From Cherax quadricarinatus (lineage: Eukaryota > Arthropoda > Malacostraca > Decapoda > Parastacidae), in contig NW_027195232.1 in NCBI RefSeq assembly GCF_038502225.1, positions 124,001 through 188,000 of the forward strand: a stretch of DNA of 64,000 bases, in the 5' to 3' direction. This document shows, one piece after another, positions 20,901-31,961 of the stretch (the first letter of the stretch is position 1; each line of letters starts with the position of its first letter). The notes under the pieces were generated by a model. The model saw only the letters and a list, made by a program, of their open reading frames with translations, searched no databases and was not told the origin of the DNA. The position numbers and the translations under genes were made by a program.

Positions 20901-21960
20901 TCAGAGGCCATCATCAGCATGGAGACATCACTGTCATCAGAGGCCATCATCAGCATGGAGACACATCACTGTCATCAGAGGCCATCATCAGCATGGAGAC
21001 ACATCACTGTCATCAGAGGCCATCATCAGCATGGAGACACATCACTGTCATCAGAGGCCATCATCAGCATGGAGACATCACTGTCATCAGAGGCCATCAT
21101 CAGCATGGAGACACATCACTGTCATCAGAGGCCATCATCAGCATGGAGACACATCACTGTCATCAGAGGCCATCATCAGCATGGAGACACATCACTGTCA
21201 TCAGAGGCCATCATCAGCATGGAGACACATCACTGTCATCAGAGGCCATCATCATCAGTCATGCCATCATCAGCAGACACATCACTGTCATCAGAGGCCA
21301 TCATCAGCATGGAGACACATCACTGTCATCAGAGGCCATCATCAGCATGGAGACACATCACTGTCATCAGAGGCCATCATCAGCATGGAGACACATCACT
21401 GTCATCAGAGGCCATCATCAGCATGGAGACACATCACTGTCATCAGAGGCCATCATCAGCATGGAGACACATCACTGTCATCAGAGGCCATCATCAGCAT
21501 GGAGACACATCACTGTCATCAGAGGCCATCATCAGCATGGAGACACATCACTGTCATCAGAGGCCATCATCAGCATGGAGACACATCACTGTCATCAGAG
21601 GCCATCATCAGCATGGAGACACATCACTGTCATCAGAGGCCATCATCAGCACGGAGACACATCACTGTCATCAGAGGCCATCATCAGCATGGAGACACAT
21701 CACTGTCATCAGAGGCCATCATCAGCATGGAGACATCACTGTCATCAGAGGCCATCATCAGCATGGAGACATCACTGTCATCAGAGGCCATCATCAGCAT
21801 GGAGACATCACTGTCATCAGAGGCCATCATCAGCATGGAGACATCACTGTCATCAGAGGCCATCATCAGCATGGAGACACATCACTGTCATCAGAGGCCA
21901 TCATCAGCATGGAGACACATCACTGTCATCAGAGGCCATCATCAGCATGGAGACATCACT
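17989..21960. repeat. 38-bp satellite array, about 4 kb (about 104 units)
   Basis: The unit contains GGCCATCATCAGCATGGAGA and CACATCACTGTCATCAGA. A 36-bp subtype lacks one CA (GGAGACATCACTG) and is clustered at about 20840-20940 and 21720-21850. Units with GCACGG instead of GCATGG are scattered. Since 38 is not a multiple of 3 and the unit has no stop codon in any plus frame, all three frames stay open for about 1,300 codons. This is a sequence artefact, not evidence of a gene. Broken units occur at about 18455-18560, 18780, 19035, 19325, 19620, 20500 and 21250. Confidence 0.97.
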
Positions 21961-22458
21961 GGGATGAACCTAGAGTGTAAACAACCGTCAAATGAGATTA
22001 TGACAACAATATGACTTAAAACCACCAGGAAATGGGGCAACTGAGAGGGGAGGAAGAATGGAAAGGGAAGAGTAAGAGGGGAAAGGTAGATATGAGTTGA
22101 CATAAAGGGGGAAGTAAGAGAGGGGAGGAAAGGGGAGGTCTCCTCTCATCATTGCTGTGTCCTCTCTATAACTAATTATGCATTTTTCTCTCTTTTTACC
22201 TCTCTTCCCTTCATTTATTTAGCCTTCCTTCCCTCACCAAGCTTCTTCCTTTTCTTAGGTCCCCTTCTTACATTTCATTATCCAATCATGTTATCTCTCT
22301 TTTTTTTTACACAGGTTTGACAAGGTTAGGTTAAGGATTCCTAACTTTATTGGCAAGCTAAGAACTGTTACCTACATCAGCTCATTTGAAAGCATTTTTA
22401 TTGTTATGAGACATAAAAGTATTTTTTATTTTTATGAAACATACAAGTATTTTTATTG
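21961..22458. other. No recognised gene; purine-rich then pyrimidine-rich stretch
   Basis: 22030-22135 is rich in GGGGAAGG-type purines and 22140-22310 in CTTCCCT-type pyrimidines. No domain or RNA gene is visible. Confidence 0.5.
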
Positions 22459-22760
22459 TTAGAAAACATACAAACTGGGAACAGGATGAAGTTGGAGCCA
22501 TCTGTGGGCCAGCATTTTTATTTGATCACCTGACTTTATCTCTTTGACATAATGCTGTACGAATGTGTTCCATACTCGAGTCATCCTGGGTATATATGAT
22601 CTCAGAAGAAGTGATGTTTTGGAGAAGGGTATAACCAGAGTGAAGTTGCTGCTTTCTGCCCGTCTTGTGGTATAGAAACTTGCTTCTCGCCGTCCTCGAA
22701 GAGGATCCAAGTGTGGTACTTTAACAATATTGGCCTTGCACGTAACAGTAAGGCCACCCA

Positions 22761-22765
<5 letters not shown>
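22459..22765 (-). pseudogene. Possible C-terminal remnant of a non-LTR retrotransposon ORF
   Basis: A minus-strand frame reads HLDPLRGRREASFYTTRRAE, then SFIPRT-like LLLRSYIPRMTRVWNTF and a short tail. Many LINE ORF2 proteins end with a segment of the form S.ipRt.rlWNslP, and the order of basic and aromatic residues here fits. The N-terminal part of the frame is only the (CT)n tract read as Arg-Glu repeats. The fit is by eye and the clade cannot be named. Confidence 0.35.

Positions 22766-22812
<47 letters not shown>
22766..22812. repeat. (CT)n microsatellite, 46 bp
   Basis: Pure CT dinucleotides. Confidence 0.95.
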
Positions 22813-22814
<2 letters not shown>

Positions 22815-22964
22815 CATCCTTCACTTTCCTTTCATCACCATTTCTCTCCCCTTCTCCCCATCACCAGTGCTTCCCGTCTCCTCCTGCCCCACACACAGTT
22901 GCACCTGTGTGTTTGTTAGCCAAACTTAGTTCTAACTGGAAGACTTGCTGTGGGAGACAGAATG

Positions 22965-23172
22965 AGGGAAAGAGAGTATGAGGGGAGAGTGGGAGAAGAG
23001 TGTGTGTAAGGGAGTAAGGAAGTGTGTGAGAATGTATGTGAGGGAGTGTGTGAGAATGCATGTGAGGGAATATGTGAGAAAGTATGTGAAGATGTGAGAA
23101 AGTATGTGAGGGAGTGTGTGAGAAAGTATGTTAAGGTGTGAGAAAGTATGTGAGAGAGTGTGTGAGAAAGTA
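22965..23172. repeat. Degenerate GTGTGAGAAAGTATGTGAGG repeats
   Basis: Irregular units of about 18-24 bp made of GTGAGGGAGTGTGTGAGAA and AGTATGTGAG. It grades directly into the 34-bp array at GTATGTTATAATATGGTG. Confidence 0.75.
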
Positions 23173-24019
23173 TGTTATAATATGGTGTATAATTCCTCTC
23201 ATTGCCTACTAAAATATGCTGTATAATTCCTCTCATTGCCTACTCTAATATGTGTATAATTCCTCTCATTGCCTACTCTAATATGTGTATAATTCATCTC
23301 ATTGCCTACTATAATATGATGTATAATTCCTCTCATTGCCTGTTATAATATGGTGTATAATTTCTCTCATTGCCTGTTATAATATGGTGTATAATTCCTC
23401 TCATTGCTTACCATAATATGGTGTATAATTTCTCTCATTGCCTGTTATAATATGATGTATAATTCCTCTCATTGCCTGTTATAATATGGTGTATAATTCC
23501 TCTCATTGCCTACTATAATATGGTGTATAATTCCTCTCATTGCCTGTTATAATATGATGTATAATTCCTCTCATTGCCTGTTATAATATGATGTATAATT
23601 CCTCTCATTGCCTGTTATAATATGGTGTATAATTCCTCTCATTGCCTATTATAATATGGTGTATAATTCCTCTCATTGCCTACTATAATATGGTGTATAA
23701 TTCCTCTCATTGCCTGTTATAATATGATGTATAATTCCTCTCATTGCCTGTTATAATATGATGTATAATTCCTCTCATTGCCTGTTATAATATGATGTAT
23801 AATTCCTCTCATTGCCTATTATAATACTGTGTATAATTCCTCTCATTGCCTATTATAATATGGTGTATAATTCCTCTCATTGCCTACTATAATATGGTGT
23901 ATAATTCCTCTCATTGCCTGTTATAATATGATGTATAATTCCTCTCATTGCCTGTTATAATATGGTGTATAATTCCTCTCATTGCCTGTTATAATATGGT
24001 GCATAATTCCTCTCATTGT
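23173..24019. repeat. 34-bp tandem array (about 25 units)
   Basis: The unit contains ATTCCTCTCATTGCCTGTTA and TAATATGGTGTATA. Subtypes alternate GTTATAATATGATG, GTTATAATATGGTG and CTATAATATGGTG. Shorter units lie at the left edge. The right edge ends precisely at the truncated 5' end of the RTE-like ORF. Confidence 0.95.
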
Positions 24020-25054
24020 CAGGTGTATGGTGTAGGAGGTAGGTTACTGAAAGCAGTGAAGAGTTTTTACGAGGATAGTGAGGCTCAAGTTAGAGTATGT
24101 AGGAAAGAGGGAAATTATTTCCCAGTAAAAGTAGGCCTTAGACAAGGATGTGTGATGTCACCGTGGTTGTTTAATATATTTATAGATGGGGTTGTAAGAG
24201 AAGTAAATGCGAGGGTCTTGGCAAGAGGCGTGGAGTTAAAAGATAAAGAATCACACATAAAGTGGGAGTTGTCACAGCTGCTCTTTGCTGATGACACTGT
24301 GCTCTTGGGAGATTCTGAAGAGAAGTTGCAGAGATTGGTGGATGAATTTGGTAGGGTGTGCAAAAGAAGAAAATTAAAAGTGAATACAGGAAAGAGTAAG
24401 GTTATGAGGATAACAAAAAGATTAGGTGATGAAAGATTGGATATCAGATTGGAGGGAGAGAGTATGGAGGAGGTGAATGTATTCAGATATTTGGGAGTGG
24501 ACGTGTCAACGGATGGGTCTATGAAAGATGAGGTGAATCATAGAATTGATGAGGGGAAAATGGTGAGTGATGCACTTAGGAGTCTGTGGAGACAAAGAAC
24601 TTTGTCCTTGGAGGCAAAGAGGGGAATGTATGAGAGTATAGTTTTACCAATGCTCTTACATGGGTGTGAAGCATGGGTGATGAATGTTGCAGCGAGGAGA
24701 AGGCTGGAGGCAGTGGAGATGTCATGTCTGAGGGCAATGTGTGGTGTGAATATAATGCAGAGAATTCGTAGTTTGGAAGTTAGGAGGAGGTGCGGGATTA
24801 CCAAAACTGTTGTCCAGAGGGCTGAGGAAGGGTTGTTGAGGTGGTTCGGACATGTAGAGAGAATGGAGCGAAACAGAGTGACTTCAAGAGTGTATCAGTC
24901 TGTAGTGGAAGGAAGGCGGGGTAGGGGTCGGCCTAGGAAAGGTTGGAGGGAGGGGGTAAAGGAGGTTTTGTGTGCGAGGGGCTTGGACTTCCAGCAGGCA
25001 TGCGTGAGCGTGTTTGATAGGAGTGAATGGAGACAAATGGTTTTTAATACTTGA
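24020..25054 (+). pseudogene. RTE-like non-LTR retrotransposon ORF, 5'-truncated inside the RT domain
   Basis: About 344 codons remain open from YGVGGRLLKAVKSFYEDSEA to the TGA at 25052-25054. Motifs are VGLRQGCVMSPWLFNIFIDG, the catalytic pair in LLFADDTVLLGD (both Asp present at 24287-24292), the KLKVNTGKSKVM block, and a C-terminus with GCEAWVM, LRWFGHVERM and RGRPRKGW as in RTE-clade LINEs. The first catalytic Asp motif and all upstream sequence (N-terminal RT and the AP endonuclease) are missing; the break coincides with the 34-bp array. There is no internal stop or frameshift in what remains, so the insertion or its parent is fairly young. It needs an intact partner for mobility. A related clade with the same C-terminus is the main alternative. 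Confidence 0.82.
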
Positions 25055-25240
25055 CGTGCTGTTGGAGTGTGAGCAAAGTAACATTTATGAAGGGATTCAG
25101 GGAAACCGGCAGGCCGGACTTGAGTCCTGGAGATGGGAAGTACAGTGCCTGCACTCTGAAGGAGGGGTGTTACAGTAAAAGTTATAATGATTGTTACAGT
25201 AAAAGTTATAGTGATTGTTACAGTAAAAGTTATAATGATT
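25055..25240 (+). mobile_element. 3' region and 24-bp tail repeats of the RTE-like LINE
   Basis: About 115 bp of 3' UTR is followed by three 24-bp tail units starting at 25169, 25193 and 25217 (GTTACAGTAAAAGTTATAAT plus GATT). Short tandem repeats at the 3' end are typical of RTE elements. Confidence 0.7.
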
Positions 25241-25269
25241 GGAGTCACTTTGGTTACAGTAACTATCAT
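25221..25269 (+). repeat. Diverged single unit of the 47-bp satellite
   Basis: CAGTAAA, then TGATTGGAGTCACTTTGGTT, then ACAGTAACTATCAT, follows the order of the 47-bp satellite unit that fills 37375-64000 (CAGTAAAG, TGATGGAGTCACTTAAGTT, ACAGTAGCTGTCACCATCAT). The main differences are an insertion of about 7 bases after CAGTAAA and a few substitutions. It overlaps the third tail unit of the RTE-like element. Confidence 0.7.
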
Positions 25270-25306
25270 TTTATTGTAAATATTAGACAATATTTACAAT
25301 AAAATG
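25267..25306. repeat. Perfect 18-bp inverted repeat with 4-nt loop
   Basis: Arms are 25267-25284 and 25289-25306 (CATTTTATTGTAAATATT and its complement), with spacer AGAC. It directly follows the satellite-like unit. Confidence 0.95.
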
Positions 25307-25309
25307 CTC

Positions 25310-25780
25310 GTGAGAGATCTTTACTACATGAAACCAGAAATAATAATTTAGTAAATAAATAAGTTTCTTCACATCTTTATTTATATCAATATCTCTATAT
25401 CAATACTCAAAAAATCAGCTAGAAAATAAAATTTACCATTTCAGAAGACACCATCACCACACTGGCTGCTCTTGACCACCTAAGTCAGCTGTTATCTCTC
25501 TCACCTTGTTAACTATTCAGTAGTTATATTATCTTCATCACTGAACCGAACTGTATTTGTAGATGTTGAGACTCATCCTTACCTCCTAGATTACTGTGAT
25601 CAGCATCACTGATTTGTAGCTATTTCTCATGTTTTCGGGAAACGTTATTAGCTATTAATTATTAATTTGCTGCCACTGTCAGCCTAAGAGTTAGTTGTAT
25701 CTGAGTTACCAGACCTGCCATATGGAGGCCATTGGTTCGTCTTTAATGTTGCCTTCCTTTCCACTTCCCAAGGTACGCCC
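25310..25780. other. No recognised gene
   Basis: AT-rich, with only short frames and no supported feature. Confidence 0.45.
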
Positions 25781-26000
25781 CTCTTTCTTTTGTCTTCTCT
25801 TTGCTTCTGGTTCATGTTTCCGGGTCCCCCTTCCACACTCCCCACTTCTATTTTCTTGGTGCTTTCCCTAGTTTCGTGTCCTCTAAGATCACTTCCCCAG
25901 GATCTACATTTTGCAGCTTCCCTAAGATTATCGGCTTTTGGCCCCTTCTGGTGATCTTGCTGGTTGCAAATTGGTCTTCTTTTCTAGCTGGTCTAGTCAG
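25781..26000 (+). repeat. Diverged copy of the composite repeat module
   Basis: GGCCCCTTCTGGTGATCTTG and the CTAGCTGGTCTAG context correspond to GTGGCCCCTTCCCAGTGACC and CCAGCTGGTCTAC at 28214-28275. The part before it resembles the complement of the 90-bp array unit (CTTCCCCAGGATCTAC). Confidence 0.5.
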
Positions 26001-28105
26001 GTGTGGTCGCAGTCAGGAGTGGTTATAGTCAGGAGTGGTCATAGTCAGTAGTCATTATAGATGTGGTCATAGTCAGGAGTGGTTATAGATGTGGTCATAG
26101 TCAGGAGCGATTATAGTTGTGGTCATAGTCAGGTGAGGTCATAGTGAGGTATGGTGATCGTCAGGTGTGGTCATAGGTAAGGTCATATCCACGTGAGGTC
26201 ATAGGTAAGGTCATATCCACGTGAGGTCATAGGTAAGTGTGTGTGTCTCCTAGTTCCGTGTGTCTAGAAATCCATCTGTGTCCCCTCATAGTTAAGTGTG
26301 GTCATTGTGAGGTATGGTCGTAGTGACGTATGGTCATAGTTAAGTGTGGTCATAGTGAGGTATGGTCATAGTGAGGTATGGTCATAGTGAGGTATGGTCA
26401 TAGTCAGGCGAGGTCACAGTTACGCGTGGTCATAGTTAGGTGTGGTCATAGTTAGGTGTGGTCATAGTTAGGTGAGGTCATATTTAGGTGTGGTCATAGT
26501 CAGGTGTGGTCAGAGTTAAGTGTGGTCATAGTCAGGTGTGGTCATAGTCAGGTGTGGTCATAGTGAGGTATGGTCATAGTGAGGTATGGTCATAGTGAGG
26601 TATGGTCATAGTTAGGTGTGGTCATAGTGAGGTATGGACATTGTGAGGTATGGTCATAGTCAGGCGAGGTCACAGACAGGCGTGGTCATAGTTAGGTGTG
26701 GCCATAGTCAGGTGAGGTCATAGTGAGGTATGGTGATCGTCAGGTGTGGTCATAGGTAAGGTCATATCCACGTGAGGTTATAGGTGAATGTGTCTCCTAG
26801 TTCCGTGTGTCTAGAGGTCCATCTGTGTCCCCTCAGATGAACTCCCTTTCTCATTTCCCCAGGTGTGGTCATAGTTAGGTGTGGTCATAGTGAGGTATGG
26901 TCATAGTGAGGTATGGTCATAGTTAGGTGTGGTCATAGTGAAGTATGGTCATAGTGAGGTATGGTCATAGTCAGGCGGTCACAGTCAGGCGTGGTCATTG
27001 TTAGGTGAGGTCATAGTTAGGTGTGGTCCTCACCTAACTATGACCATAGTCAGGTGTGGTTATAGTAAGGTGTGGTCATAGTCAGTTGTGGTCATAGTCA
27101 GGTGAGGCCATAGTTAGGTGTGATCATAGTCAGGTGTGGTCATAGTCAGGTGTGGTCATAGTCAGGTGTGGTCATAGTTAGGTGAGGTCATAGTTAGGTG
27201 AGGTCATAGTCAGGCGTGGTCATAGTCAGGTGTGGTCATAGTCAGGTGTGGTCATATTCAGGTGTGGTCATAGTAAGGTGTGGTCATAGTAAGGTGTGGT
27301 CATAGTAAGGTGTGGTCATAGTCAGGTGTGGTCATAGTCAAGTGTGATCATAGTTAGGTGAGGTCATAGTCAGGCGTGGTCATAGTTAGGTGAGGCCATA
27401 GTTAGGTGTGATCATAGTCAGGTGTGGTCATAGTCAGGTGTGGTCATAGTCAGGTGTGGTCATAGTCAGGTGTGGTCATAGTCAGGTGTGGTCATAGTCA
27501 GGTGTGGTCATAGTCAGGTGTGGTCATAGTAAGGTGTGGTCATAGTCAGGTGTGGTCATAGTCAGGTGTGATCATAGTTAGGTGAGGTCATAGTCAGGCG
27601 TGGTCATAGTTAGGTGAGGCCATAGTCAGGCGTGGTCATAGTTAGGTGAGGCCATAGTCAGGCGTGGTCATAGTTAGGTGAGGTCATAGTCAGGCGTGGT
27701 CATAGTTAGGTGAGGTCATAGTCAGGCGTGGTCATAGTCGGGCGTGGTCATAGTCAGGCGCGGTCATAGTCAGGCGTGGTCATAGTCAGGCGCGGTCATA
27801 GTTAGGCGTGGCCATAGTTAGGTGAGGTCATAGTCAGGCGTGGTCATATTCGGGCGTGGTCATATTCGGGCGTGGTCATAGTTAGGTGAGGTCGTAGTTA
27901 GGTGAGGTCATAGTCAGGCGTGGTCATATTCGGGCGTGGTCATATTCGGGCGTGGTCATATTCGGGCGTGGTCATAGTTAGGTGAGGTCGTAGTTAGGTG
28001 AGGTCATAGTCAGGCGTGGTCATATTCGGGCGTGGTCATATTCGGGCGTGGTCATATTCGGGCGTGGTCATAGTTAGGTGAGGTCGTAGTTAGGTGTGTG
28101 TGTAT
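26001..28105. repeat. 16-bp tandem array, about 2.1 kb
   Basis: About 125 units of GGTCATAGTCAGGTGT. Subtypes: TGAGGTAT mostly on the left (26.3-26.9 kb), TCAGGTGT in the middle (27.1-27.6 kb), and TTAGGTGA, TCAGGCGT and TATTCGGGCGT on the right. It is interrupted at about 26225-26285 and 26775-26865 by pieces of the composite module (TCTCCTAGTTCCGTGTGTCT). Confidence 0.95.
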
Positions 28106-28425
28106 GGGTGTGTGTGAGCGCGCGCGTGTGTTTGCTTCCCTTAGTTCTGTGTTTCCAGAAGTCCATCTGCGGGCCCTCTGATGAACTCCCTTCCTCACTT
28201 TCCCAAGTTCAGCGGTTGTGGCCCCTTCCCAGTGACCTTGTTGGATGGTAACTTAGTCTTGTCCAGCTGGTCTACTGCCGAGACTGTCCAGGTGGGTGGA
28301 ATTACAGGAGGGGACACACAGAAAACTGCGTCCTGTAATTTCACCCACCAAGACAGCCTGGAACAGTAGTCAGCCAGACAACACCAAGCTGCCTCCCAAC
28401 TCGGCCACCAAGCTGAGGTTACTTA
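28106..28425 (+). repeat. Composite repeat module, plus orientation
   Basis: A short GT/GC run (28106-28133) is followed by the module that recurs inverted at 13291-13500. It includes TTCTGTGTTTCCAGAAGTCC, AACTCCCTTCCTCAC, GTCCAGGTGGGTGGAATTAC and ACCAAGACAGCCTGGAACAG. A 62-codon frame lies within it but has no recognised domain. Confidence 0.7.
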
Positions 28426-29235
<810 letters not shown>

Positions 29236-29595
29236 CACACACACAACATTCGTTCCACTCTAGCATTTATGGAAACTCAGTTTGCCATGCACATGTACAG
29301 TATTTCGTGTTGATAATAGCAACAGATGGACTTGTTGGGTCGATGATACAAGCTGTCCACTCTTATGTAGCAAATTAAGTCATGTTTTATCTTTCTCCAG
29401 AATTTGTTTATAATAATTCAGTTGCTGCACAAATGTTTTATAGAAAAATTAACTACACTACATAATAAAAATCAGTAGATAATAAAAGTATATGAGGTTG
29501 TTTAATGCAGCGTGACCAGGACGTCTCTTTGTTAATGTCTGCCATACTGTTTTATGTACTGTTATGTGTGGACGTTAGTGTAACACCATAAATGC
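29236..29595. other. No recognised gene
   Basis: AT-rich, no supported feature. Confidence 0.4.
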
Positions 29596-29747
29596 TGAGG
29601 TCTGTTGTCTGGTCTGGGAAACTGAAACAATGTTGAGGTCTGTTGTCTGGTCTGGGAAACTGAAACAATGTTGAGGTCTGTTGTCTGGTCTGGGAAACTG
29701 AAACAATGCTGAGGTCTGTTGTCTGGTCTGGGAAACTGAAACAATGA
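29596..29747. repeat. 38-bp tandem array, 4 units
   Basis: Units start at 29596, 29634, 29672 and 29710 and contain GAGGTCTGTTGTCTGGTCTG and GGAAACTGAAACAATG. They are nearly identical to one another and unrelated to the 38-bp satellite at 18-22 kb. Confidence 0.95.
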
Positions 29748-30712
29748 CCCCCGAATTCATCAACAGTTGACCCTCTTCAGGTGAATATATTTTGCCATAT
29801 ACAATACCATGAACGGTGTGATCCACTATGCTGTGTTTAATGTAACCTCAGTGTTTAACATATAAACTGATGATTGTGCAGTCCATATTAATTAAATTTA
29901 ACAACATTCCATTTATGAATATCCTCTCACTTCTAATATGTTTCAGGTGGCAAATCTTCATGTAAGATTATAATGATCTATCATACAACAAACTATAATT
30001 ATTCTGAGACGCCAGTCTATCGTTGGTGAGGAAGCTGAGTAGACAACATTGCCAGAAGTATTTCTTTACAGAGTATCTGAGGAGCAGCAGCAACTCCTGC
30101 ACCAAGATGTTACCTCAGATAATTATGATAATAAAACTACAAAGAACCATCAATAGCTATGATAACACGAACACAAAGTAACATCAATAATTATAATAAG
30201 AATAAGAACTATTAGTAATCATTAGGATATATTTTTCCGTTATTATATTTCGATATTACCTTCACAAAATATTACTAAAATAACAGTAGTGATTAAGGCT
30301 ATTCGTTACATATATTTATAATAATATTGGTATCAAAATTTTTACATCATTAAAAATAGTTGGTGAGAAGTGTAATATAATGACGAGGAATAACAGTGAA
30401 GATCATTGTAACTTGATTAATATTGTATTTCTTTTGTATTTATGATTTATGATGCATTTTATTTTATTATGGTTAATTACATAAATATATTCGTAATATT
30501 TGCATAATCTGAGGACAAACTTTAAATATGTAAGTTAATTGTTGAATATTATAAATAAAGCGATAATAAAGTCATTTTATGTATCGTCAATAATACCTTG
30601 AAGAAAGTTAGGATAAACATTCTTAATTGCCGATTAAAATATGAATAATCCAGTTAATCAATAAAAATCGTGAACTGGGACTAATGGCAGGGAACAGCAG
30701 CTTGACTCACGT
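29748..30712. other. AT-rich region without a recognised gene
   Basis: Nearly 1 kb of strongly AT-rich sequence with many ATAATAAT-type runs and only short frames. I see no promoter, RNA gene or repeat array. It is the longest unique-looking stretch of the window. Confidence 0.5.
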
Positions 30713-30801
30713 GTTCAGGAAACTACCAGACCATACACAAAGAACCCGCACATAAAAGAGAGAAGCTTACGACGACGTTTCGGTCCGACTTTTCCTATCA
30801 T
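30713..30801 (-). mobile_element. Inverted terminal fragment of the second PLE
   Basis: The reverse complement (GTCGGACCGAAACGTCGTCG, TAAGCTTCTCTCTTTTATGT) matches the plus-strand tail at 32017-32075. It lies directly before the coding remnant, repeating the layout of the first PLE: an inverted partial copy upstream of the ORF. Confidence 0.75.
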
Positions 30802-31494
30802 GCTTCCCCTGTCAAGAAAAGTGTTCTTATCTCCCTCTTTCTCCGTGCCCTCCGCATCTGTGATCCTCAGTTCCTTCCAGCAGAAATTTCCACTCTTCAT
30901 AATTCGTTCTCCCGTCTTGGCTACACTTCCCATTTCATAGACTCTGCCCTCTCACGTGCTAAACGCAATTTCTTCTCTCCCAAACTCTCTACTCATGGGA
31001 ACTCTTCTATCCTCTGCCTTCCCTACATTTCCGGTCTTTCTAATCTCAACAATTCTCTCCGTCCCTTAGACATCAAGCTTACCTTCCGCCAGACTAACAC
31101 TCTTCGCACTAATCTCGTTCATACCTCTCCTCCCTCTACAGATGTTCCTGGTGTCTACTCTATTTCTTGCTCCTCCTGTCCTCTTTAATACTTCGGAGAA
31201 ACTGGTCGATCTCTTTCTGACAGACTTAGGGAGCACAAAAATAGTGTTAGGCTTGCCGACACTAACAATGCTCTTTTCTGTCACGTCAGAGATCATAGCC
31301 ATCCTATTGACTGGTCTTCTGCTAAAACTGTCTTCCCTACTTCCAACTCGGACAGTCGCCGTCTAGTTTAATCCTCTCTAATACACAACTTTCCTTGTAT
31401 GAACCTTAGCCCTGGCTTCGTCTCTGTAGATGCCTTCCTCTCCCACTACATTGTAAAATGCTCCAAACTTCAGAACACTCGTGACTTAACCTGA
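30802..31494 (+). pseudogene. Penelope-like element C-terminal fragment (connector and GIY-YIG endonuclease)
   Basis: One frame runs from SPVKKSVLISLFLRALRICD to the stop TGA at 31492-31494. It aligns by motif with the C-terminal third of the first PLE: FLRALRICDPQFL, TFRQTN, the endonuclease start GVYSISCSSC with its Cys pair, YFGETGRSLSDRLREH, CHVRDHSHPIDW. Two nonsense codons, TAA at 31186-31188 (between the Cys pair and YFGET) and TAA at 31369-31371, interrupt it, but no frameshift does. The whole RT domain is missing. The protein differs substantially from that of the first PLE, so this is a separate PLE family, truncated and decayed. Confidence 0.85.
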
Positions 31495-31730
31495 ATCCTC
31501 ATTTTTTCTTTTTCTTTTTCTTCTTCTTCCTCTTCCCCTTTCCTCTTTCCTTTTCTCCTCTGGGTTGTCTTTTTCTCTCTCCTGTCTTGTGTTTCTGTTC
31601 CTTCTTCTTTTATTTCACCACTTCCCTTTTCACGCACCTCTGTGCGCTTGCTCTCCCTCTGTGGGCACCTAGCTCTCTTGCAGTGCTCCCCTTCCTTTGT
31701 ATTTGACTGGCTCGTCTTCCTTACTTCCCA
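31495..31730. other. Pyrimidine-rich 3' region of the second PLE
   Basis: 31500-31620 is dominated by TTCTTCTTCCTCTTCCCC-type sequence. No gene is visible. Confidence 0.5.
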
Positions 31731-31950
31731 CTTCTACCACTACCACTACTACTACCTCTTCTTCTTCTACTACTACTACTACAGCTACTGATGAAATTAA
31801 GACACATGTGCGGCGTCTGGTTGTCTTTGTTGTGGACGTTTCGCCATCCAGTGGCTGGCTGGATGGCGAAACGTCTACGATGGGGATGCCCGGGTGTTGT
31901 GCGTGTACTACTACTACTACTACTACTACTACTATTACTACTACCACCAC
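31731..31950. repeat. (CTA)n runs flanking a PLE-end inverted repeat
   Basis: CTA/TAC trinucleotide runs at about 31736-31790 and 31906-31950 flank two PLE ends in opposite orientation. The minus-oriented end, 31790-31857, contains GACGTTTCGCCATCCAGTGG. The plus-oriented end, 31858-31905, contains TGGATGGCGAAACGTCTACG. The two meet with almost no spacer. They match the PLE ends at 16441-16991. Confidence 0.75.
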
Positions 31951-31961
31951 CTCTTCCTGCC

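Noticed and set aside
17857..22014. Frames of 1,297 to 1,385 codons as giant repetitive proteins
   Set aside because: All three plus frames are open at once, the peptide is the 38-bp unit cycled through frames, and there is no unique domain. The unit simply lacks stop codons.
23948..24019. Extending the RTE-like coding region upstream to 23948
   Set aside because: That part is the 34-bp satellite read in frame from a TTG; LINE homology begins only near 24020.
28181..28369. A 62-codon frame as a gene
   Set aside because: It lies in the dispersed composite module and shows no conserved protein; its inverted copy at 13.3 kb is not open in the same way.
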